In this document: positions 56,136-64,000 of the stretch, one piece after another
Layout: every line of letters begins with the position of its first letter
Numbering within the stretch: the first letter of the stretch is position 1
Assembly (NCBI GenBank): GCA_016169945.1
Contig: JADLSH010000382.1
Span: forward strand, 3,100,001 to 3,164,000
Reading direction: 5' to 3'
Origin: Trachythela sp. YZ-2020
Taxonomy: Eukaryota; Cnidaria; Anthozoa; Malacalcyonacea; Clavulariidae
Length of the DNA: 64,000 bases
Notes under the pieces: model-generated
What the model was told of the DNA's origin: nothing
The model's input: only the letters and a program-made list of their open reading frames with translations
The model's database searches: none
Program-made: the position numbers and the translations under genes

Positions 56136-57399
56136 ATTGTACTCTGTTTTATCACGCGATGTAGTATTTTTATATTACACAATTTCTTGTTTGCAGTTAC
56201 ACAAACATCAGTGCTTTATGCACATTAAATGGAGACATCAAAATTGAACTGAAAATAACATAAAATTTGATCGAAGAGAAGAAAAGGGGACGTATTAGCG
56301 AGACTACTACCACTATTACCCAGCTCTAGATCCAGACTGACCAGCAGGGGTCGGCTACTCGGATTCTTGTGCTCTATATTCTTTTATATCCCTTGTCATG
56401 TCCACAGACACAGTCAGTTCCTTCATATTTGAATCTTCTTTACGCAGTCCATCTATCTCTTTTTCGGTTTCCCACTTAATGTTTCTGCTCACGTCAGGTC
56501 ATTTTGGAAGTTCTTTCGTTATTATTCTCGCGCGCACAAATGGTCACGCGGGTTTGTTCATATAGGTATGAAGTTTTGTTTTCACGATTCTTGAACAAGG
56601 CCTGTTTGTGATTACTATATCGAGCCACCTTAAGATTGTTTGCCCAGAGTTGATCCTAATCTTAACCTAACTCTATTTAAAGATTTACGTTTTTGGAACG
56701 ACAACCTACTTGAATTTGCTGTATATACCGTGTTAACTAACTGTCTTAAACAGACTATTCATATCCTTATCTCTATAAAAAATGTGATGCAAAACAAAGT
56801 ATATATTATTATGATATGATGTTATGTTTCTTTTACAACAAACTATAGTTCTAAAACAGCACACCAGAGGCCTATTTTAGTATTGTTTTAAATTCACCTT
56901 TAAAATATACTAAAGTATTAGAATTTAATATCACATTCAAACGATTTTAATATCACATTCTGATTCAAGTGATTCAACATTAATATTTGAACATACAATA
57001 ACAAAACAAAAACAATTGAGCCCGCGTTATTAGCAAAAGCGGTTTCTTTACACTGTAATTTTTCATTCCGCAACTCATTCCGCATGCCATTCCGCAGAGT
57101 CATTCCGCCTTTTATAGTCACCGCTGAATATCTGTTGAGAATTGTGTTAATATTAGTTAATTAGGTTAATTTCCATATTTAGATAAGAACTGTCAATCAA
57201 AGAATATACTTAATCTACAAAAATACCATCATTGGCATATAGGATACATACATAAAAATACACATACATAATTACATTACTTTAAGACTACAAAAGTTAT
57301 AACATATCGTATACTGTTAGTATGTCAAAGCAGTATTTTGCGACTAAAGACATTGTTTTGTCTTGCATAGAAAGAACATATTTCAATATATCTTGATAA
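56136..57399. other. Intergenic DNA, no supported gene
   Basis: AT-rich. A short array of CATTCCGC words lies at 57063-57110. No domain or splice-supported exon was seen. Confidence 0.35.
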
Positions 57400-57482
57400 G
57401 CGAATGAAGAAAAAGAATTATTTATATTATAAAGCTAGATTAGCAATAAATTTTGTTCTGAGATCGACGCCGGAGCTTTGTA

Positions 57483-60400
57483 TTACTGCATGCATGACAT
57501 TAGGTAATGCTGTTCATTCCCAATCTCATTTAGATCACAATGTTTACATAATCTATCATTGTATGAAACTTTGTTATATCGAACAGTTTCAACAGGTAAT
57601 TTATGTGCTGAAATTCTTAATTTTGTAACAGCTTGACGGTGTTTAAAATTATTAACTGAAGAGAGATATTCTTCAATTCCAAAATTTGTTTTCAATGTTT
57701 TAAAAATTCTTAATTTTCCAATATTTCCACCTTGTTGAATCTGTTCTTTCCAGTAATCAGTGAAACATTTATGTAGTTTACTCTTCAAATAATGGCAAAA
57801 ATTCCCCTGCATATCTGATGGTATTGCGAATATTTAACTTCTACATCACAAAGTTGTAGCAAATATTTTGCAAATGAAATTGGTTGTGATCAATTGTACA
57901 CAAATTGACCACATACCTCACAGTATCTCTGAACGGTGTACTTTTGATGCGTAACCAATATTTTATTATAAAGGTAGCTATTTGTATAATTAAGGGTACC
58001 TTTCCTATTTCTGCTAGATTTGTAGATTTTGAGTGAACCCCTAAAATTTTCTACGTCATTCGTTATTGCTTTACCATATAAGACTTTCTGAGTTCGTTTA
58101 AAATTTCCTGAAAAATGAAGTGTTATTCCTAGGTAACAATATTCATCCACTTGTTCCAAAGTATTCTTTTCAAAAAACCAATTTGACGTTAAGTATTTGT
58201 ATCTTTGAGTTGGTGTTCCAAACAACAAAACTTTGGATTTTTTAATATTAATATTTAATTTCCATTTCTTGGTATATCTTTCAAGTTTTGTCAGACAATT
58301 CTGCAAACCAGACTTGGATTCAGCTAGTAATACTAAATCGTCTGCGTAAAATAAACAATTTAGATCTGTTTCACCTAACTTTACTGGGGAACATGAGCTG
58401 TTAAATAGATTTGGTATATCATTTATAAACATGTTAAATAAAGTAGGACTAAGATTACAACCTTGTTTTACTCCAACAAAAGATTTGAAGAAAGGAGTAT
58501 TTCCCTTATCCAATTTAACCGAATAATTAACTGAAGAATACATACTTAGTATTAGACGGATAAACTTCTTACTACAACCATACTGGATAAGCTTAAAGAA
58601 AAGACCTTCTCTCGATACGCTATCATAAACTTTTTTAAAATCAATAAAACAAGCAAAGATTGGTTTTCGTTTTGATCTATAAAAGTCTATTAGGGTTTTT
58701 AGGACTAATAGATGATCTGTAGTTCTACAATTCTTCCGAAAACCAATTTGACATCTATTCATAATTTTCGACTCTTCCAAAAACTCAGTTAGACGTGTAT
58801 TCATAAATAATGTAAAATATTTTCCCAAACAGCTACCTATACATATTCCTCTATAGTTATTCGGGTCAAATGTGTTTCCTGATTTATGTATTGGGACAAT
58901 AAAACCTTTAGACCATTGTGATGGAAAGACACCGTTGGATAGGATAGTATTAAACAATTTTACAAAATACGAAGGTAGAACTTCGACCGCTGTCTTAATG
59001 AACTCATTGGACAGTGAATCACTAGCACTGGCTTTTTTGTTCTTTAGTTTCTTTGATAGCTTGCATATTTCTTCAAGTGAGATTGGTGTGTCGAGAGTAT
59101 CGTTTTTACAAGTGGCCCATATATTGAAATCCTTCACAATTTGAGCTTCGCTGCTAATTTTCTCAGTGTTGAAGTTTATCTTATTTAAACTTTTAAAATA
59201 GTCAAACCATTCCAATGATGGTATTTCGTTTGATTTACTACGTTTATGTGTTTTTATTGAATTTACTAGTTTCCAGAATTCTTTAGGATTGTTTTCGGAT
59301 AGAGTTTCAATTTGATTTAGTATGGAATTATGAAATTGTCTTTTTAATTTCTTAATCATACGTTTATATTCCTTTCTTTTTGCAAAAAATAAATGTCGTA
59401 GATATACATCATTCGGATATTTCGTAGACTACCTAAATTTCTCAGATTCCATTTTTGTTTTAATTTGTTTCTATTTTAACACTTTAACACTTTTTGAGAT
59501 GTGTCACATAATATCTCTGAAAAGCTATTTACAAGCATCTCAACATCAATTGATTTTTCAGAAGTTGTGGTGGGAAGAAACAATGTGTCCAATTTGTTTT
59601 GTACTTCATTCGAGTTCATAAACTCTCTGAAAGTATCTTTTTGGTTGTCATTCCATACAAATGACACAGAATGAGACATTAGTTTTAGAACTTCATCTGA
59701 AATCTTAGGTGTTTTAATTCTCATCACGAAAGATAGAAAAGAATGATGAGAGAATTCAGTGATATCAGCAACTGAAAAACTATTAATAGATGAAAGTAAG
59801 TCATGTGAAACAATAGCGTAGTCAACAACACTAGCTCCATTGTAAGTTTGACAAGTGAACTTTCCAATGAGATCACCTTTGGTCCTACCATTTAATGCAA
59901 CCATATTATTGCCAATACACAAATCAGTTAAAGCCCGCCCATATGAATTTACTTTATGAAAGTCGCTTATCCATTTTGATTGGGGTATAGTTTTCATCTT
60001 CAAAAAACGATTCTTCAATAAAATCATCAAGATTACCCATTCTAGCATTGAAATCTCCACATAATACTACCTTACCCAAAGTAGAGAATTTATAAATTTT
60101 ATCTTGGAGCCTTTCAAAGTGATCGATATCAATTCGAGTTTCGCGAGAGGAGTTCTGTGGTGGTATGTAAACTGTACATATATAAATATCATGTGTTAAT
60201 TTGAAAAATGTTTTATCCAATTTCCACCATACAAACTCTTCATTACTATCCTTATCCCGAAATTTAACCACTTTTTTAGAGATGATTTAACAAGAATACT
60301 TATTCCACCGGAATTTCTACGTGAGTTTTCGGACATTTGCTTTCGGCATTTTGAAAATGAAAAGAAGCCATCAATATTAATATAATTGAAGCCATATGGA

Positions 60401-60525
60401 AGCCAGGTTTCGACTAATGAAATTAAATCAAAATTACCTATTTTTGAAATGAAATCTGTATCGTTAAGCTTGTTAGACAGACCTTCAATATTCCAGACGC
60501 CAAACCGAAGGAAATTTGTTGCCAT
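57483..60525 (-). pseudogene. LINE 2 ORF2: endonuclease and reverse transcriptase, frameshifted
   Basis: It starts MATNFLRFGVWNIEGL with the endonuclease motifs SLVETWLPYG, VYIPPQNS, LCGDFNARMG and SVVDYAIVS, broken near 60240, 60000 and 59440. One long open piece (59359-57890, 489 residues) carries the reverse transcriptase: NYRGICIGSCLGK, GFRKNCRTTDH, CFIDFKKVYDSV, GVKQGCNLSP and YADD (338-341 of that piece). After another frameshift a Cys/His motif CKHCDLNEIGNEQHYLMSC closes the protein, a possible zinc knuckle. Confidence 0.8.
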
Positions 60526-60559
60526 TAATTGAGATTAAATATATATGTATATAATAATG

Positions 60560-62346
60560 TTAAACTTGACTTAATACTCTAGGATTATAAAAAGGGGGGA
60601 TTTGATTATACATTACCCGCTGATAATGTTGTTGTTGATAATTGGCTGTTGATAATTGAACAAAATGATTTAGTAAACTTGTCATGTTCTTGAACTGATC
60701 TTGTATCATATTAATCACTGCTGGTTGGGGTGGTGGGTTTCGTGTTATTTCTTGTCTGAGAGGTTGATCCATATTGAACGCTTGCACGGTTGGGTGTTGA
60801 GGTGACTGAGGTTGAATACCGTTTCCAATGTGAACATCTTCTTGTTTTACGGGGGGTGATATGGTTTGTTGTAGCTCTCTGTGTTGAGGTTGATTACCAT
60901 GTTCAAAGTGAACATCTTCTTGTCGTATGGGTGGATCGATGGTTGTTTGTGGCTCTCTACGTTGGGGTTGATTATTCTTTCCAGTGTAGACATGATCTTT
61001 TCGTAAAGGGGGATTGAAAACTAAACGTAGTTCTCTCTTGATGTTCTTTGCTAATGCAGGAACTCCATATCTCTTATTTAAATGTTTTACATCATGATAC
61101 CAGTGAGTGACCGCCAAGTTACCATTATAGATATGAATTACATTAGGAATATCTTTAATTTCTTCGTCAATTGCCCGATTTATTGTAGGGATATGATTAT
61201 CTAGATTATCCAGTCTTGGAGTTATGTCTGATAGAAATATTTTCTTATCAGGGAATACCCTGGTTGCCTTTTTAACTAATTCCACTTGGCTTTCAATAAC
61301 TTCCTTTGTAGACAGATGTTCGACATCATTCACACCAGTGTGAATTATTAAGCCTTTACTTACAGAAAATCTTGGTGAATCAAGTACCTCAGCGGCCTTT
61401 TTTGTAGTACTACAAGCAATTATTTTGCTATTTCTATTGGAACACAGTTTGTGAATGTTAATGTATCTCCTATTTGAATCGCATAGCATAACGAAATCGT
61501 ATTCAGGAATGGTTTCATTATTATTAGCGTTACCGGTTGAATTATCATTAGGATTGTTATTGCTTATCTCATCCTTTTCTTGATTCTCTTTGCTGGTGTT
61601 TTCAATAGACTGATTTACTATGTCTGGAATATCGTTTTTCTATCGGCGTAGAGAATGGCGTGTCAGAAGAAACATGTTGCGTATCGTTCTCCTTTAACAG
61701 TATAATTTCTTCTTGCAATGTTTTATTATTGCTTTCAAGAGTTTTCACTCTTTTGACAAGATTGTTCTTCTCTTCTACAAGTGAACTCACTCTACCCTGT
61801 AGCCGATTCACTTCAGTTTCCGCTTTAGTGATCCGCTCATCGATTTCCTATTTAAAACAGTTCTGATCTTTCTTCAGGATCGACATGTCATGTTTTAGGT
61901 GGTTGCTGATAGATTGTGATAATTCTTCATGAGAGATTGTCATTCATAATTTTTAATTCAAGATCCGAATCAGCTATAACTGAGTCTAGTTTACTCGTGA
62001 TTTTTTCTAAATTGACAATGCGTTTATTGCATGCACTAACATAATCCAAAATTTCTTTTATGCTTTGAGTATTGGACGGAACTTGAAGATTAGAAGGTGT
62101 AGAGTTTCTTAGACCATTGCATAATTTGCTTTGTTTACAACGCAATTTGCTTGGGGACTTTGCCGTAGATTTCTTAAAATCGTTTCTTAGAGTCAGATTC
62201 ATTTTCAGTAACCTTGACAGTGGTTTCTTTCTCAGTGTCATTTTCAGATTCTGAGTCAGCGTAAGCATCTAGAGAAACGTTTTCGAGATTGAGTGACTCG
62301 CTACGGGTATCATGTTCATTATCGAACACCCTGGTATATGACTGAC
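60560..62346 (-). pseudogene. LINE 2 ORF1: coiled coil, SGNH-esterase-like domain, Pro/Gln repeats
   Basis: The N-terminal part (62346-61600) is acidic, then coiled-coil (NRLQGRVSSLVEEKNNLVKR), with at least one frameshift and a stop near 61850. The open piece 61489-60560 (309 residues) keeps SGNH-like blocks: CDSNRRY (Ser5), HTGVND (Gly52, Asn54) and HDVKHLN (Asp133, His136). Three tandem repeats of about 27 residues around PP.RQEDVH..NGNQPQ follow, then a Gln/Tyr-rich tail. Esterase-bearing ORF1 proteins are known in CR1/L2-type LINEs. Confidence 0.7.
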
Positions 62347-62849
62347 TCAGGGGCGGATCGAGGATTTTTCGTACGTTAGTCAAAATTTTCGTTGGTACAC
62401 GGGCGGGAGAGGGATATTTTTTTCAGGGGGGGAAGGGGTCGGGGGAAATTGCTCAATTTTCGCACCCGTCCCAGTCAACCCTTTACCCCACTCCCCCCCC
62501 CCCCCACCTAACATACATAGAGCTGTACAAGCAATTCCCAGTAGCAGCAGATCTAATAAACAAACCAGACATGGAGTTAAATATTAATCTCCATTTCAAA
62601 TATTTATAGTTTACACAATAAAACAAATTACTGTACATGATATCAGTATTAAAACGTGTTTTAAGAGTAAAGGATAAAATGTTTTGGTCCTGGGAAGCCA
62701 ATTAGCCAAAGGCTATTTCAGAATAGGATCAATTTGCTGCATATAGCTATATTCTATTTTTAACAAACACAATTTTACATCACATCTGAGATCGTATTAC
62801 ACCATCACCATGCCATGCGGTCCAACACACATCAACTCAAAAATACATC
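62347..62849. other. Non-coding stretch between two LINEs
   Basis: It starts with CAGGGGCGGATCGAGG, like a hAT-type MITE end, followed by G-rich and C-rich tracts up to 62507. No matching right end or target duplication was found. Confidence 0.3.
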
Positions 62850-64000
62850 TTTTTTTTTTTTTATTGTTTTTTTCCCATGTACAATAAATTTACTAAAATA
62901 TTACAATAATTTCTAAAAATCTTGGGCTAGAGACCTACTAGAAATCTTAGCAGACTTTTTATTTAGGCCCCTAGTTATGTTCAATTGTGTTAGATTACAT
63001 AATCAATTATTTACAGTCAATTGATAAATATGGAAAAACCAGAATAATATTTACAAGAATACATATATATACAAGAAAGAAAAAGAAGGTGGAAGTCTTC
63101 TCATTATACAAGTGAATACTATAGTATTGTAGATGCATTTAAATTTTTATATATCATATACATAAAATGTGTTTTATGGTTTGTCTTATATATTAACTGG
63201 TAGTTGTGTGTAGCAAAAAATGTTGCTTAATTTGCTTTTTGAAGATGTTGTAGGAGTTTATCCCATTAAGTTTTGTTTCTAACGAATTCCATACATCAAC
63301 TCCTTTATTTGAGAGAGTGTGTTCTACATAATTTGTCCTATTGTAACATTTGTGAAGTTTTGATGCATTTCTAGTGTTATATTCACGAATTTGGTTGTTT
63401 TTTAGAAAGTAATTTTTTAAAAAATCTGGTAAATTACCAAGGTGGTGGTATCGAAACATAAATAAGGCAGTTAAATAGTCATTTATTTTGAAGATGTCTA
63501 GGATATTTAATTCTTTGAAAATTGGCTCACTATGTTCTAAATAAGATTTGAATGTCATTAGGCGTACAATTTTTTTTTGTGTATTCATTATTTTTTGAAT
63601 TCGACTTTTGTAAGTATTACCCCATGATAGGTTGCCATATATCAAGTATGGATAGACTAACGCATAATATATTAGTTTTAAGGCATTTCGGTTTATGAAA
63701 TGTCGTACTTTAGCTATTATACCAGCAGTTCTAATTATTTTATTTGTTACCTTAGTTATATGTTCTTTCCAGGTCAAACATTCGTCTATGATAATGCCAA
63801 GGAAGGTTGTACTTTTAACTTGTTCAATATCTTTGCCATTTATACTAATTTTTATGGTTTGTTTCGGTTTTTTATTTGAAGATCTGAACAAAATTACTTT
63901 TGTTTTAGTAGTGTTTAGAGTTAATTTATTTACATTTAACCATTCAGCGACTTTATCAATTTCTGTTTGTATAGTGTTATTGAGTGTCTCTAGACACTTG
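62850..64000 (-). mobile_element. Non-LTR retrotransposon 3, 3' part, runs off the window
   Basis: The minus-strand 3' end of a LINE with a poly(A)-like tail at about 62850-62866 and about 330 bp of 3' untranslated sequence. The coding part continues past the right window edge. Confidence 0.7.
63193..64000 (-). CDS. LINE 3 reverse-transcriptase C-terminal region, partial
   Basis: The frame is open from the window edge to the stop at 63193-63195 and starts mid-domain (KCLETLNNTIQTEIDKVAEWLNVNKLTLN). It then reads KTKVILFRSS, FLGIIIDECLTWKEHI and YYALVYPYLIYGNLSWG, the thumb and C-terminal region common in CR1/jockey-type enzymes. No break is seen in this part. The catalytic boxes lie outside the window. 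Confidence 0.75.
   Translation of the reverse strand, partial: KCLETLNNTIQTEIDKVAEWLNVNKLTLNTTKTKVILFRSSNKKPKQTIKISINGKDIEQVKSTTFLGIIIDECLTWKEHITKVTNKIIRTAGIIAKVRHFINRNALKLIYYALVYPYLIYGNLSWGNTYKSRIQKIMNTQKKIVRLMTFKSYLEHSEPIFKELNILDIFKINDYLTALFMFRYHHLGNLPDFLKNYFLKNNQIREYNTRNASKLHKCYNRTNYVEHTLSNKGVDVWNSLETKLNGINSYNIFKKQIKQHFLLHTTTS

Larger units (their letters stand above)
57400..62346 (-). mobile_element. Non-LTR retrotransposon 2 (APE-type), decayed
   Basis: A minus-strand LINE with ORF1 (coiled coil plus esterase-like domain) and ORF2 (endonuclease plus reverse transcriptase). Both ORFs carry several frameshifts or stops. The 5' side abuts a CAGGGGCGG end of a possible hAT-type repeat at about 62347. 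The exact 3' end near 57400 is uncertain. The clade is not assigned. Confidence 0.75.

Overview
This window is nuclear DNA of a metazoan, most likely a cnidarian or another marine invertebrate. The sequence shows GT-AG introns, an AT-rich background and very dense transposable elements (Kolobok, hAT-, Harbinger- and Mutator-like MITEs, several non-LTR families, tRNA-derived repeats). It also holds a GH27 alpha-galactosidase that resembles plant and protist enzymes and a broken TLDc gene. The exact taxon cannot be fixed from the sequence alone.

Layout. 1-1756 is the end of an unclassified TIR transposon (family A, minus). 1939-4070 is a cluster of palindromic MITEs. 4472-13948 (minus) is a complete three-exon GH27 alpha-galactosidase whose two introns of about 4 kb are filled with MITEs, tRNA-like repeats and two hAT-type elements with exact 8-bp target duplications. 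14079-15475 is repeat family B, followed by a minisatellite (15578-16057). 17588-19466 holds three MITEs and a TLDc pseudogene. 21925-28565 is a ~277-bp satellite array interrupted by a 3.9-kb Kolobok-type element (22564-26463). 28566-33420 holds a reverse-transcriptase fragment and more MITEs. 33487-34838 (minus) is a four-exon gene for a 156-residue single-pass membrane protein, with a truncated tandem duplicate beside it. 35166-42042 is a second, apparently intact Kolobok element. 43781-48109 is a CR1/L2-like LINE. 50112-56135 is a second copy of family B, split by a full-length family A element (50243-54407). 57400-62346 (minus) is a LINE whose ORF1 carries an SGNH-esterase-like domain, and 62850-64000 (minus) is the 3' part of a third LINE.

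The most interesting system is the pair of Kolobok-type transposons. Both have TTAA target duplications and both carry two convergent genes. One is the transposase. The other is an accessory protein with an N-terminal CXC-like cysteine cluster, an acidic and Arg/Gly-rich middle and, at its C-terminus, a domain with the cysteine and RHAAYRQF-type motifs of the P2X7 receptor cytoplasmic 'ballast' (P2RX7_C). In the larger copy both genes can be spliced with every intron phase consistent (726 and 424 residues), so it may be a recently active autonomous element. This places the P2X7 ballast domain in a mobile-element setting.

The host genes supported here are the alpha-galactosidase and the small membrane protein, plus the dead TLDc gene. 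Nearly everything else is mobile or repetitive DNA. Two pairs of repeat copies act as natural filled/empty-site records that fix transposon ends precisely.
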